This document shows, one piece after another, positions 9,557-24,500 of a DNA stretch of 64,000 nt. How positions within the stretch are numbered: position 1 is the first letter of the stretch; each line of letters opens with the position of its first letter. The stretch is taken from contig JASJZC010000001.1 in the NCBI GenBank assembly GCA_037178855.1, forward strand, positions 4,960,001-5,024,000. The letters run 5' to 3'. The translations under genes and the position numbers were made by a program. Source of the DNA: Oscheius sp. JU75. Its lineage: Eukaryota; Nematoda; Chromadorea; Rhabditida; Rhabditidae. The notes beneath the pieces are model-generated. The model did not search any database and had not been told where the DNA came from. It saw only the letters and a list, made by a program, of their open reading frames with translations.

Positions 9557-12500
9557 CTGAACATTTTTTTTGTCTGAAGTACAATTAGTCAAGTTACCTG
9601 TACTGCTCAAATCACTCGCTGCTCGTTCATGACGATGAGGGAACATGGGCATGCTCCTTTCAGTCTTCTCTCGAACTTTCATTATCGGTCCCGGGGTTGT
9701 GACAGAAGACGTCCTAGCTGTTCGGTTTTTAGTGAAAGCTGCAATCGTGTCGATCGCGTGGGCAGGAGCCAGCTCCTTGTAGATTCGGATGTTTGTCCGA
9801 TCTGAAAAATCGAGTGATTGTTCAGCGAAAAAGGATAATAACTAATAAGAAAAAAGAGAACTAAACCCTTTGAAGAAACTCATTGAAACAAGTTCTAATA
9901 TAAACTGACCCAGAAGCTTGTAACCTTGTCGTGTCTGGATCATAAACCGGACTAAAAGTTCTATTTTTCTCTAAACAACACCCGAATCCCCTGTTCATAG
10001 AAGGTCCCTTTGTTCAAAAGAACTCACTGTTAGCTCTGCATGGATCGTGCTTTCCGAGGAACACGTCCAGAGGCTCCCATCCTCCTCCAACTCGAACCAT
10101 GACTGTCGACCTCAGAATTCGAACCATTCTCTTGATCTCCGTGTCGCCGAACTAAATCTTTGGTTTAGTTCCAGCTCCAGAATGATTTTACCTTGTAATG
10201 ATTGTCAGAGATTTTCTCTATCCTGTACTTGTTGCAACAGCTACAACTGCTTCGCTGCTTCTCGATCTCCACATTGATCTTCTCGTTGTCCGTCGTGGGC
10301 TTGGCCCTCTGAAACGCGATCGTAATTCTTTGTATACAGTATGTCTAATTTTGGTTCACTTTTTCGCTCAGTCCACAGCCAATAGAATAGAAAAGCGAAC
10401 AGAGCCAGAATAATAAGAACATCCTCGGCAGTTGGTTCCTCGTCCATACGCGAGATTCAAAGGGTGAAAATGAGCTCAGACTTTTAGTGCCCTGGGTTCA
10501 AATATGTGGACGGAAGTCGTAAAATTAAAAGCAAACAAGGGCTCACATTGGCAATATCGAAGCGGAGGGCGTTGATGAACTCTTTCGAATTGATCAAACC
10601 GTCTCCTTTGTCGAAAAGGTCGGCGACTTTGTCCATTTCTAGGCGAGATGTTGGGAATTCTATAAATTGTGTCTTGTCACTTGTAGAAAAAAAGGAACTC
10701 ACTGCTTGCAATGATAGCATCGATGAAGATATTTCTGGGCACATTTCCCGTGTGACTTCGATCAATTCGACGGAAGAGATCGCTGACTCGAGCCTTCCCA
10801 TGGTCGTTCCAGTCCACGTAGCGGTCTTTCCATTGCTCCCATTTCCATCCTTCGAGTCGTTTCATCTCCTCCAACAGAGCACGTTGATTCTCGAGAACTT
10901 GTCGATAGCCAAGACTGTCGAGCCACAACTGTTTCCACTCGTTCTGGAGCTGATTTCCTCGCGGATCGTTGACTCCCTTCCTAGCTGACTTGACAGCTTG
11001 ATCCACATCGGGCTGTTTCTCATGGAGATGAAAGTCGAGAGACTCGTACTCCTTCTCCATTCTCTCGAGCATATCTAAATCAACTGCCATCGGATTCGAG
11101 GTCATTCTAGCCAGTTCATCCTTCTTGGCCTTGATGAACTCGTAGAGCTGTTTCAAATTCGTGTCTCTTTCCGCTTCTTTCTGTTCTTCTTCGAGAAGCA
11201 TGAACTCTCTCTCGCCACAGCGTTCTTCTACCTCCTTCCATCGTCCATCGACAACTCGAATCCAATGTTTCAGAGCCTGTTCTGCTCTGGGATGACATTT
11301 GGCGACGAGTGCGTTTCCAAGAGCAAGGATGCCCTCCTTTCTGGGTCTTTCTCCGTCCAGGTCTTTCTTGATCGAGTTGACAGAAGCCAAGGCAACAGAC
11401 AAGTCCTTCACAGGTTCCTTCAGCTTCTGTTCTTGACCAGCTAGCCATTCGAGGATCGCATGAGCTTTGACGTCAAAGTCAGATGCTTCCTGCTCGGCCT
11501 GACCAAGAGCCTTATCCTTTTCAGCGGCCAGTTCTTCCACTTTCGACCATTTTTTCTTTAGTCGATCCGAATGCGTCTGAACAGCTTCAGCCTCGTCCAC
11601 TCCTTTAGACATGATCTCGTCAGCCTTTTTCATCAGAGTGCTGACTCCCTTCTTCTTAGCCAATCTCTCGGCAGCTCTATGGTTTTCCTCGTCTCTCAAC
11701 TCTCTCACAGTGTCAACATCTCCGTGAACCTTCTTGTACTCGGGCATCTCTGTTCTATGAAGTTCGAGATCGATCCATTCCTCCAGATCTTTCATGGCTT
11801 CGTCGAAGGCTCCTCCTTCCAGAACTGCTTGATCAGCCACACGCTGTCTTTCCACACATTTTCTGGTTAGAGCAGCCCATCTCGCAGCCATGTCGTTGTT
11901 CTTGTTGTTGATTTGCTTGGCTTCGGGCTTTGTGCTCTTTTCGGCCAGAAGACTGCCTCTCTTCTTGGTAATCTCATAGTAGGGCTGAGTTTCGGCCATC
12001 GTCATCCGGAGATCCTTGATCGCATTGAGATTTTCCTTCAGACGGTCGACATTGCTGGTCGAGGGAGCGTCTATGGTAAGGGCTTCTTCAACTCGGAACA
12101 GACAGTCTTCAACCTGTTCCACGCCGTTCAACCAGGCGCGAGCCTCGTCCATTGCAACTGCCAGGAGCTGAAAGGTTTGATTTGATTGTGTTTCTTCTAT
12201 TCCTACCTTTCCCCTCTCATTGGTTCTCGAAACGACCTTTTCAAATCGATGCTTCAAAGAGACTAGACCGTTCTTGATGGGAATAGCGTCTTTCTTCTCA
12301 CAGTAGACCTGAAGCCGTCTTCCTGCTGCCTGCTGTTCGGCCATCATTTGCTTCCTTTGAGCCACCTCAATCTTCCAAGATTCCAGCTCGCTGTTTTGTT
12401 TCTCTCCCTTCTCCAGAATGTGGCTAACGGGCTCCTGAGACCAAATTTTGTACAAACAGTTACCGTAACTTACTAGCTGAGTCAAATTGGTTTCGGCCGA

Positions 12501-15500
12501 TTGGAGCCATTCGGCAGTGTCTCTCATGGCATCGTCGAGTGAGATTGCCTCGTCCAGAGCGAGCTGGAGCTTCTTCTCTCGATCCTGACAGAGCTCCTTC
12601 ACTTTGTTCCATTTGGTCTTCATCTGGTTGTGACTTCTGCCGATCCACGAATCCTGGTCGTTGCCGTGTTCCAGAAGATAGATTCCTGTCTCTTTGAGAT
12701 ATTCTTCCAAAGTTGGGGCGTTCTGTTCGATCTTAAGAATGGTTATGAGAGTCACAAAGACACCATACCTCAGCTCTGAGAACTCTGAAGTCGTCCATCT
12801 GGGTCTGAGCAGTCTCTGGAAGTCCTCCTGTGGGTCTCGTGGTAGCCAACTGCTGTTCGACGTCATCCAGCCAACTGAGCCAACGTTCCAACTCTCCACC
12901 AACTGATTCAGCTTCGGATTTTGCCTGAAACCCTGTATAAGCTGGCCCAAAGCAGTGCGAACCTTGTCCATCTTTCTTCCAATTTCGGCAATGTCCTCAT
13001 TGAGCTGTCCCCACTTGTGATTCATCTCATCAATCTTGCCAGCAGCGGTCGAATCCAAACTGTCTTTCAGAAGTCGTCGTGCAGCAGCATTGAGAGTATC
13101 GATGCTGTAAATAGTACAGGTTTTGACAGGAAACGAGGATGTGTGAGTCAGCTGACACTTCAAAGGTGCCATAATTTGTTACGATCCGTAAACAGACTGC
13201 TTGCCATGGGAAAAGACAGATAAGGGACCTACCTCGGTCTATGAGCATCCACATCATTCTTTAGCACTGCCATTTTGCAAATTTGAATCTCGACATTCCG
13301 CAGGTTTCGCGGTGTAGTGCTTGTGGCCAATTCGCTCGCGGTCGCTCTACTTCGGTCAATCCAGTCGACCAGCTGACCAGCAGCTTCCGAGAGTTTGCCC
13401 ATCTGGAGCAGGGCCATTTCGATCTTGTGTTCGCGTTCAGCCATAGCTCCATACAGTTTGCTCCATCTGAGGTTCAGTTCATTGATTGGCTGTCTCACAA
13501 CAGCTGCCTGAGCAGCAGAAGCTCCTTCAGCCAAAGCAGCAGCGGTTTGAGCCAGCTGCTCCTTCAAAACTCCGTGTCGATCGACATCATCCTTGAAGAG
13601 TCGCAGTTCATCCAATGCTGCTGGAATTTCGTCAATTTTGAGACCTTCAGCTGGTGGCATGAGGGCTAAATGATGTTCGGCCTGGTCCAGCCAGCCAAGA
13701 AGATCGTTCAGATCTCCGTGGAAACCCATTGCTTCTTCCATAGCCTGGATCAGATCCCGATTCTTGTCAGCGAAGAGATTCGTAATTGTGGCCCAGCCAT
13801 GTTGAATTGCGTCGACTTGTGTTCTGACCACTTCCTGCTCTTCTGGTGGTATTATACTGACCAGTTCATCTCCAGCATGCTTCAAGGCAGCAATTCGAGG
13901 CCCAGTCGAACTGATATCGTTGGCAACACCGACCAGAGCAGCCTGTTGGAGCTGCAGTTGCTGTGGCTGTCCTGTGGCCGGCTCGACAGCCTCCAATCTG
14001 TAGCGAAGATTGTCCACAGCTTGCTGACAGTCGTCTAACTCGGACCAGAAATGTTTGGCTTTGCCAAGAACATCGGAAAGATAGTCTCCACGATGAGCAG
14101 CCTCCTGTTCAATGTCTCCCCATAACTTCTCAAGACGGTTCAACTTATTCATGACGTCCTGAGCTGCCACATCTCCTTCGGGAGCTGAGGCCAGCAATAT
14201 AGCGGCGTCTTCTCTCAAATGACTGTAGGCGGCCTTCTTATTCTGGAGATTGTCCAGGATAGCAGCATTTTCGGCCAGCTTGTTCTCCAAGACGACAGGA
14301 TCGGCAGAGACACCTCCAGTTTCCCGAAGTTTGTCAGCTGCTCCCTCCAAGTTCTCGACCAGTTTCGACAGACGTTCTTCGAACACACTAGTAGTGTCCA
14401 TCACGCTATCGATACCCTGTCCACGAGCCCGAATGGCTTCGCCAATCTCCTTGTAACGATCCAGAAGCTCATCGGCCAGCTCTCGAAGCTTATCTCCTTC
14501 CTTCTCGTGACAGACCTCGATCATGGCCTTGACATCTTTGTCGAAGGTGTTGATGATTGGCTGGTAGGCCACGACAGCGGCCATAAGTTCCTGAAAAGTA
14601 TTTATTTGACACGACCCAACTGTAGTACTCACGGAGTTGTGCAGGTTCATCTTTTGTAGTTCTGCCTGTGGCGTCGTGGTGTTCACATCCGGCGCTCCTC
14701 TTAGTTCGTCCTCCAAATTATCCAGCCAGAGAGACAGCTCTTCAAACTCGAGAGTCAACTGCTCGGCCAAGACCTTGGCTCGTTCTAGATGTTCTGTCCT
14801 CTCCATACAGAGATTTGTAACCTCGTCCACGAGTTCCTTTCCCAGATCACACTTCTCGTTCAAAGCAGCCAAAGCCCCACTTTCTGGCGAATCGGCACTG
14901 ATCTGTCTGGCAATTTTCTTGGCCTCGGCAATGACATCGCGAAGTTTTCCCTTGTTCAGAGTGACATCTTCGTTCATGATTCTCTGGTTTTTGAGCTGGC
15001 GGTTCAGAAATTCTGGGTCGATTGAAGGAGGATCAGCTGTGAGTAGACGTTCTTTGGCATCTGCCAGCCACTCGACGATAAATTCTAGGTCGTCAAGAAC
15101 AGCACGAGACTGTTTTTCAGTTACGTCTAGACGCTCAGCACGGCGAGATACCTGAAGCATCCTGATTATTGTCACATACTCTTGACTCACCTTGTCCGAT
15201 ATCTGGTTGACTCTTCTGTTCATCTCGACCGTGTTCTGATACAGTTCTTCGGCTCTGTCCTTGCTACTCAATGCCTGGAGCTGGTTGGAAACTGCTACCA
15301 AGTCTTCGACTTCCGGTCTCCAGTTTTGAACGTCCTCCTCCAGAGTAAAGATCAGTTGGGCTTGGGTGGAGATGTCGGCCTCATCGATATTTTGGAGGTC
15401 TTCCTCGACAGCCTCGACCCATTGACAAACGACTTCAAATCCTTCGTGGAATCGTTCGCTGAGAGGGATGGCCTTGGAAAGATGAGCCAGTTTCTCGTCT

Positions 15501-18500
15501 GCCACTGCCATAATGTCCACATATCTGTTTTTGAGAACTTCGATTCGATTCTGGAGAGCTATGGCCTCGTCTGTTGTCGTCTGTTTGCAGAGGACTTTGC
15601 CCACCGAGACCACGTTGGAGACCAAGGCATCACGTTCAGTAACAGCTTGTGCGAGATCTGTCAGAATATTACTCTGCTCGAGAAGATCGTCGGGTTCGAT
15701 GGCCAGTTCATCCACATGAAGAAGACTGGCCTCCATCTCATCTAGCCAAGCAGCCAGATCGTTCGTGTCGTGTTCAAAGTCGCCGACTTGAGTGGCCACA
15801 TCCGTTAACAGCTCTCTGATGTTGTGAACTCTCTGAGCCAGAGAATCGTACAAGTTGCCGATCTGATTCGTCTGGACTTCGAGTTCTTCAGCGTCTTTGA
15901 CACTGACAATGGCCGAGAGAAGCGGCACGAGTTGATCCATTATGGCCACGTCGTCAGCCTTTTGGTCGATTTCTTCGGCCAGTTCCTCCTGCAAATGGAG
16001 CTGTTCCTCCATTCGCGAAGACGCTGTGGCTATGTTTGACAAAGCCTGCACTCGTTTCTCCGTCTTGGCAAGCCAGTTTGATAGCGGAGTCACGACTTCA
16101 GCCAATCTTTCAGCCAAATCAATGGCTTCCAGAACTTTCCCTTGTCTGTCTTGGGCATCGACGAGGAGTCTGTCGTACCGCTTGGTGATTCCGTCAGCCT
16201 TATCATTCAATCCGACTTTTTCTGCCTCAGTCGGAGCCATCTCGACCAGTTTGCCAATGAGAGAGTTGAAACCAGAAACACTGAAAGTTGAGTACGAATT
16301 AGAGAGATGAAAGTTTGTACCTGGCCTCCTTGTCTTCGATATGTTTCAACATCAGATTGTAGGTTCCCAGCTGAAGTTTGGCTGCCTTTGCATCAGCTGA
16401 TGGTTTTTGTTGATTTTCGAGAAGTTCTTCCGAGTCTTCGAGCCAGTTCAGAAGGTTCTTATAGGCGTCGTCGTATCTGAAATTTTGGCTTGAAAAGCCT
16501 CAATAACAACAATACCTTCCCAACTCCTGAGCAGCCGAATCGACCTTCATCTCTCTGTTAGCAAGTGCAGAAGAGACCGCTGACCATGCTCCAGTCACAC
16601 GCTGTAGAGCTTTGTCCTGAAATAGGAACATTGACAGCAACATGCAAAACTCACAAGTTCAGTAGTTTTCGTCTCGGGACCGGCAGCCTTGATTAAAATC
16701 TTGCAGTCGGAACTGAAGTTATCCACTCGATCGGACAATGGCTTGACCTTATCCTTCAGTTGTTTCAGCTCATTCTGTTGTTTCTTTAGATCCGCCACCT
16801 CGATCGGAGAGGTGAGTGGATCAAGAAGATTGTTGAGCTCGGACGATAGGCCTTTGGACTCTCTGTAAAGTATGTATTTAGTCTTATCTTCTTTTTAACT
16901 CACTTGTCAAAGTATTCGACCTCTCCGGCCACCTGGTCGATTTTCTTCTCTCTCTGTTCCAGTTTTTTCTGGCATCTTGTAAGTACCTGAAAGAGCAGTT
17001 TGCCTTGTTATTGAAGCCGCTGAACCTCAAAATACAGTATTGGGAGGATGGATACCGGTACTTTGGACAAGAACCCGTCATTAGAACTCATTTGAGAGGA
17101 TGCGCGGAGCCTAGACAAGTGTCCACGGGTATTTACATACAAGCTCGCGCAGGAGGGTATCACACCGGTGTAACCTCTATCTCGATGAAACTCTCAGGCG
17201 GCTGTTGTTAGACGGAACGTGAGCGAATGGGGGTGGCTTTTATGACTTTGTGAGTCAACAGCTTTATGATCAAGGGGAACCTCACCTTTTCAGCATTGTC
17301 CAGAACACTCTTGGCCGAATCGTGTTGTGGTTTTGTGATGACGCCGTCCTCCAAAGCCTTTTCGATCTCTTCGGCAGATTCCTTCAGCTTTGTCTTTTCG
17401 TCTTCCACTTGCTTCATCAATCCATCACACTCGTCCTTCTGATTCTTCAGTTCTTCGAGGCAATGGGCAGGGGGATCGAGGTCGCTGATTTCCTGAGAAG
17501 AAATACGGTTAGTCGTACCCAAAAGAAAACTCACATTGTTGAGATCATCGGCATGTCTGGCTTCCAGAGTAGCATGGTCGATGACCTTTTGACCAGCAGA
17601 CTGTTTTTCAGCAAGACTCTGAGCCAGATCGGATAGGCGGGAGAGAATATTCTCGAATCTGATCTCCAGTTTGGGCAGTTCATCATTCAGCTCGGTCGAA
17701 TCAATCTTGGCTTCTTTTGCCTCGCTCTCACAATTCGACAAACCCCTCTTTCTCCTATTCCAGAAGTCTGTTATCTCGGTAATTTGTGCTCCGAGCCTAT
17801 CCTTGTTGATGTTGTCAGGGTTCTTCAGAAGAGATTCTTGAGCAGAGGCAACGCCTTTACACTCCGAGAGAAGTCGATCGATTTTGGACTTCAAATCTGC
17901 CCTCTTCTTTGATTCTCCCGCTGCATGCTTGGCTTTTCTCGAAAGAGTTTTACAGTCGTCGAGAAGATTTTCTGCCTTTCTCTTTAACTTGTTGGCGTCT
18001 GGACCTGGAGCCACTTGCTCAATGCGATCCACGAGTCCGATAAGAGCTTCAGCATCGGCTGACCTTCTGGTGAGAACGTTCTCGACGGCTTGAAGTGCTT
18101 GGAGGACGGAATCTTCTTCCTCGGAAGCAACAACAGCTTCGATCTCCTTTTCATCTTCTTGTAGTCTGTGACTGAGAGACTTTTCGCTGTCATTGAACTG
18201 TTTGATCAGGTCGTCGGCCTGAAAACAAACTGATCATGTTCGTATCCCCGTACTCACCTTCTCGACAGCACTCTTTCTGTTCAAAGTGGCCACCAAAAGA
18301 GGTCCCCAAGCTTTGGTCAATTCGTCGCATTTGTTCTTCAACTCTGGATCGTGCTTCTTCTTCAGTTGTTTCGCTACAAGAGCTTTGATTACAGGAACTT
18401 CAGCCTCCTTGGTCAGAAGACCGTTGTGAAGAGTATTGACTGCGGTCAGCTGTTCGGCCAGCTTTGGACGATCGGCAACAATCGGCGGGAACTGAATTGG

Positions 18501-21500
18501 GTGAATGGTCGAGATAGAGATCTTACCTGTTGGACATCGGCCGAGGCGTTGCGGACAACAGACAAGAGAGAGTTGAGCTGGTCATCAACGGCAGCTCCTT
18601 CATTCAGAGCTGCCAGAACTGCCGTCCTGGTTCCTTCAATTTTTTGCCCGAGCTGAAAAGGGGTTGATTCACAATATACGAGACGCCTACATCATTGACT
18701 TTTCTCTTCGTCTTCTGAACTTGCTCCTCGATTTCATCCTTATTGGCTGGATCAATGTCAATCTCCTCAGTCTTCTTCAACTTCTCTTCCAGATCTTTGA
18801 CCACTTCGTTCAAATCCTTGTGCTCAATTCTCAGTGCTTCCAGAGCATTCAGCTGCTTCTCAATGTCTCCGGTCTGTGAATGAGCTGTGGTGTCCAAGGT
18901 GGATTCGATCTCTCCCAACTTATTTTTGATCTCTTTCTGTAGCTTCTTGATATCGTGACTCAGAGCATCAGTCGTTTTAATGGCATCCTCCTTGGACAAA
19001 AGTCCCTCGTCTAGGGATTTCCATCGTCTGGTTAAGGTTCTGATTCTGTCAAGTAGTCTCTCGGCATTCTTGTCACCTGCGGCTAGCTTTTCAGCACTTT
19101 CCAGAAGGGCTTCGAGTGTGGCTTTCTCGCCTTCAGCCTCCGATTTTATGATCTGTAGTTGAGCGATTTGGCTCCTTGAAACAGCTGGCTCTGTCGAAGG
19201 AGCTCCCAGGGCTAATATCATTTTCTCCTTGGTTGCAAGCCATTTTTCTAGCTGACCACAACCATCCAGAATCTGACCGACCTTCTTGTTCTTGTCAGTT
19301 TTTGCCTCCAACTGATCTTGCACCTCGTTCCATCTGCTCTCCAGGCTCTCATCGGCTTTCAGGATTGTGTCGGCTTCGTTGGGTAGACTAGCTCTTCTAG
19401 CCAGTTCTCTAGACTTCAAGTGAACATCGTCGATCTTTCGTCGTTCTTGTCTAGCACCCTTTTCGATCTTCTCAATCTGATCCGAGACAGCTTGAAGCTC
19501 GTCCTTTGTCGAAGGGGTGGGAAGAGCATCAATGACCGAATTCTGACTGTCAATCCAGGCTTCGACGTCCTTCTTCGTATCGTCCAGTTCGATGGCTTTC
19601 TTCTCATTCTCATTGATCTTCTCCATCCTGTTCCTCAGAAGATCTGCCTGGCCATTCAGCCTAGTCATAAGGTCGATGAGATGTCTCGGAACGGAACTGT
19701 TCCTGCTACCAGCAATTCCCTCCGCTTCTCCGAGAAGAGCCAAAGCACCCTCGAGCTCTTCCAGAAGTCCCAACCCATCTCGATGTTTGGAGGATAATTC
19801 AGAACATTGCTTTCGTTGTTCTGATAGCTTGGATACATCTACAGATACAGGTCCCAGCTCCAAAAGTTCTCCATCAAAAGATCCTAGCCACTCGGCGGCG
19901 TTTTGTCTCAAGTCGTTAATTTGTTTCTCCAGATTTGCAGCTTCGCTGTTTCTGTTTCTCTTGGATCCCAGATCACGATCGAGATCACCCAGTCGGCGCT
20001 TGAAATCTCTGATTCGGCCATCCATTTTCTCAACTCCAGTTGTGTTCGGAATATTCTTGAGTAAGTTGGCTGTAGCTTCGAGTCCTTCGAGACTACCAGC
20101 CAAGGTGGCTAGATCTTCTTCACAGTCCAGAAGCCTCTGGGTGTCTCTTGGCTGCATGTTCTTCATATTACTGGAGAGGATATCGCAAGAACGGGCTAGA
20201 CTCTCACATCCCAAAGTGAATGACTGTTCTCCAGCCAGGGCATCGTTGATGTTGTCGCGGAGACCCTGCGAAAACTTTTTTAATATACAATTCTGTCTAA
20301 CCTTGAGAAGAGAAGCACTCTTGGCCATTTTCTGCTTAGCGTCGCCTAGTTCTTTGGCCAGTTGATCGTTTCCTGATAGTCGATCGGCAGCCTTCTCCAG
20401 CTGGTCCAGTACAACTTGACGACTCTCCAATTCGGATTGATTCTGTTGACAGTCCTTTTTCTGAAAGTTACCTATATTCTCGTTCGGATTCCAATGCCCA
20501 CCAATAACTGAAGCTGCTGTTCACTGAGAGGCAGCTCGACTGTTCCCGAGACCTTTCTCTCGAACTCCTTGGCCCAGCCAGCCAGGGAAGCAACGGCCTC
20601 CTTGACTCCTTCGTTTTGAGCTAGCTCCACATTGACCTTGTTCATTCGGTCTTGCAGCTGATCAACCAAGGAGTTGTGTCGTTTCTTGGCTTTGGCCACA
20701 TCGGTCTGCCTCTCGTATCTGATCTCTTCCGGGACTCCAGATCCTTCCAGATGAGTCAGAAGTCGGATAGTGGACTGTTCGTATTGGTCAACTTTGTCGT
20801 CGATCTCCCGAGCCTTGGATTGAAGAGCCTCGACATTTTTCATTTTTGACTCCGGTCCCATTCCTCTACTCTGGTCGTAATCGCTCAGGTTGTTCTCAAC
20901 ATTGGTTAGATGATCGTCCAGCGCTCTGATAAGATACAACTTTTGTTTTCCAATAATTCTTACCTGCTCTTGTCTAGGACGTCCCCATCCAGAACACTTA
21001 GTCGGTTCTGGAATTGAAGGAGCTCCTGGCACATCTTCAGCAAAATCTCATAATCATTCTGCACTCTTTCAAAGGTCTGATTGACTTCATCCGTGTTCAG
21101 AGTTCTCGGAGTGCCCATGGGTGCCTCGTCATAGAGGAGCCCGATCTCGTGTGCCAACTTCCTCACAATAGTTCCGATCTCCTTCAGACGACTTTCGCCT
21201 ACTTGAACATCTTCTAACAGCTCCTGTGCGGCTCTGTACTGCTTCGCGAATTGATTCGGATCGGCAGATCTGGCTTTGATGTCTCCAGCCATCCGAGTGC
21301 AGTCTGTGATCCAGGACTGGCTCGAGCTGGTCGTTGTGGAGAACTCGAGAAGAAGAACAGTGATCACATTAAGTCTGTAATTTGTTTTTGCACTAGAAAA
21401 AACGTGTCCTACCGTCCATAGACTCCCTCGACAGTTCTGATCACATTGTCATAATTCGCAGCTAGTTTGTGCCTGGCTTCTCTCAGCTCTGTGTACTGCT

Positions 21501-24500
21501 CAAGCGGGAGCGAGTCTCCCTGCTCCCGACAAAGAGCGTCAATCTCGTCCAGTCTAATCTTGACACTGTCTCTCCAAGCATCCAACGAATCTTTTATGTT
21601 CTGAACTCTTCTCTTGATTGATACCTCCAGAACAATACCTGAATTTTGTTTGTGGCTTGAGAAGCCGAATCCGGAGTCAGGTTTATGCTAAAACATTCAG
21701 TGAAGACGGTCGATTTGAACTCGTCCAAATCCGTCAGCATTGAACTGATTTCCCAATGGCGATTCGAAGCTTCCTGGACAGCTTCATCCTAGAAATGTTT
21801 GAATTTGTTTGCGTAGCAATAAATTATGAGTCTTTCCGGGTCAGACACTGAAGGTGTTTCTTTTGATTGCAAAAAGATGAGGTCTGTTGGACAAAGCAAA
21901 CAACAAGACGAAACGATAAATAACCCAAACCTCTCAAAAATTTATTCATGAGAGACAGGGGGTGGATGGCAATTTTGAACCCGAAAAGACTCGATATTTA
22001 CGCAACCACACCGTTTCAACCAACTTTTAGACTGTCAGACTGTACACACCGTTTTTGTTTTACCCTCCCTTTTACTCACACCACTTCATCCACTATTTTA
22101 GTCACTTTATTCACTTCAACTATACATAGAAGTAAGTAGATTATTCTCGGAGACTTGGCAGTGTTCTTTAGATAAAATATCCACTCGGGGCTTTGACACA
22201 GAAATTATACATTTTGAGCGATTATAGGGGAAATAGGCACCATTAGCTAAGTGAGAAACTATATCACATGGCATTATATCTGAGGGAAGAAGATCTCTGA
22301 AAAGGGTTAGTCGCGACGAGCCCAGGCCGGCGCATCCTTTGCCTGTTCACCGGAAAAACTCGTGTACTCGGCGAGAGGATCGGTTCTGCTGCTTCGGAGT
22401 TCGGAGGGTTGACCACGCCAGTTGACAGTCTTTGTCCATGTTCGACTGGAACTCTCGACGTCGGCTGGCTCTTGGACAATCGGAGTCGGACTGATAGTCA
22501 GTCCGGCAGACTCAAGGGTGTCGTTGAGTCCGTCCATGAGTCGTTTGGCAGCATCACCACTGATCAGCTTCATGTTGACCGCCTTGCTGATCGAGTATCG
22601 TCTCTGGGTGTCGGGATGGATCAGTTCTCCGGTCTCGATGTCTAGGAGACCGGACTCGGTGGCTTCGCGGACGGAAACCCGGTGGTGATCTCTGGGATTC
22701 TCGATGATTCGCTCGTCAGTGTCGAAGCGACTGGCCTCGAGACGGGAGAGGAAGTCCTGTTGGAGATCGGCCAAGGCGGCAGGGTCAGTCTCGACGAGAC
22801 TTTTGACTCTATCTCCTGGAGACACGACAGTTTGACGCATCCTCACACTCAGACCAGGTTCCGTCTTCTGAGGAGTGAATCGGCTGGTCGAAGTCACGGT
22901 CGTGGCCTCAAACTTGGGCATGCTGGTACGACTGCCTCTCTGGCCCTCGTAGTCAGGATTCAAACGGAACTTGTATCCTTCAGCATCTCTCTTTTTTACA
23001 GCCTCGGCGACAGCTTGTGCGGCCTGCATGGGAGTCTCAATGATGGCAAGAAGTCCGGCAGCTTGAGCATCGGAGAGCTTAATTTTTTGTCCTCCGTAGT
23101 TGTACTTTCCGTCCTGGTCGATCTTGTTTCTGCCAAGAGCTTCTCTCAAGGTCAAGGTCTCACTGCTCTCCATGTCGTGAAGAAGTGAATCTCCATCGAT
23201 GACGTCTCTTCCGACAGCATCTCTGAAGGTCAGATGGAGACCGGTCTTCTTGTCCCTGATTCTTCCAGAGTTCTCATCGAAGGCATCGTTGGTCAGAATG
23301 TAGGCCAGGTTGTTCTCGTTCTCTCCTTCCAGCGACTGAACGGCTCCAGTGTCGATGAATCCTTCCTCGATGGCCTGATGGATGGTTAGTTGTCTTCCAG
23401 TGTCAGGATCCGTGAACAGATTGGCTCGGACGTCGATCAATCCCTTTCCAAGAGCTTCGACAAAGCTCATTCGGTCGACACGGCTCAGTTCTTTTCCGAT
23501 GTCGGCGGGAATCCTGCCGTCATGGATGGCCTTGGCAATGGGGACGATGCTCTGTCGACTCAACTGGATCGTTCTGTTCTTGGGATCGATAATCTTCGAG
23601 TCGACAGCTTCGAGCAGATTCAGAGTTCTATGGGTTCTGAAGTCCTCGACAAAGGGTTTCGTGAGGGTGTCGTGGGTTGACTGGTCGATGACTCCATGCT
23701 GAACAGCCTCGTCAAGACTGAAGCTGTCTCCGGTGATGGGATTGTGATAAGAGCGGTTTTTGGCATCGATGAGTCCTTCCGAAAGGGCAGTTCCAAGTGG
23801 GACTCGGTGCCCCTTGGTCGGGTCGAAGACTCCGTCGCTGGTGATGGCTTGGTAGACGGGCTTTAGGATGTCCAACCAGGTGAGTTCTTTTCCAGTCATC
23901 GGGTTTCTGATCTTTCCACTGCGAGGATCCACGATTCCGAGCTCGATGGCCTTTTGGAGTGGAATTCTCTCAGAACTGCTCGGGTTGATGACTCCTTTGG
24001 GCAGAGTGTCGTTGAGAGTCCCGTCGACAAGACCCATGTTAGCAGCCTGGACCAGAGGAATGCTCTCTCCAGTCTTGTTGTTTTTGTAGCTCAGAGTACG
24101 GATGTCTAGGATTCCGGCCTTGATGGCGTCCTCAATGCTGATTCTTTCCATGTGAGCATCCATGACTCCTCGGTTGACGGCACTGATAATGTCCGAGTGG
24201 AAGGCAGAATATGATTTGACCTGCTGCTTGCCCTTCTTGTCAACCTTGGCCAGTCCCATTCTCTTGGCATCCTCCAGAGACATGATTCGGTTGGTTCTCT
24301 TGTCTCGGATCCTGTCGATTCCGACAAACTCAGCATGGGGCTCGAGTTCGACAGACTGAACTTGGCTAGTACTCTTGACCTGAGTCTTGGTCGTTGTGGT
24401 GAAAGGATCTCCGTGCATCCGGATTGTGTACTTGGCCCCTGTCGAGGGATCGAAGTACTCTCCCTTCTCCACTCCCTTCTCGTCTCTCACCACAGTGACT

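Noticed and set aside
10241-10447. Minus-strand 68-codon frame with a hydrophobic helix in the intron before GAS2, considered as an alternative membrane-anchored start
   Set aside because: No GT donor in the frame gives the phase-0 junction that the GAS2 exon needs, except one ten codons in that would remove the hydrophobic part.
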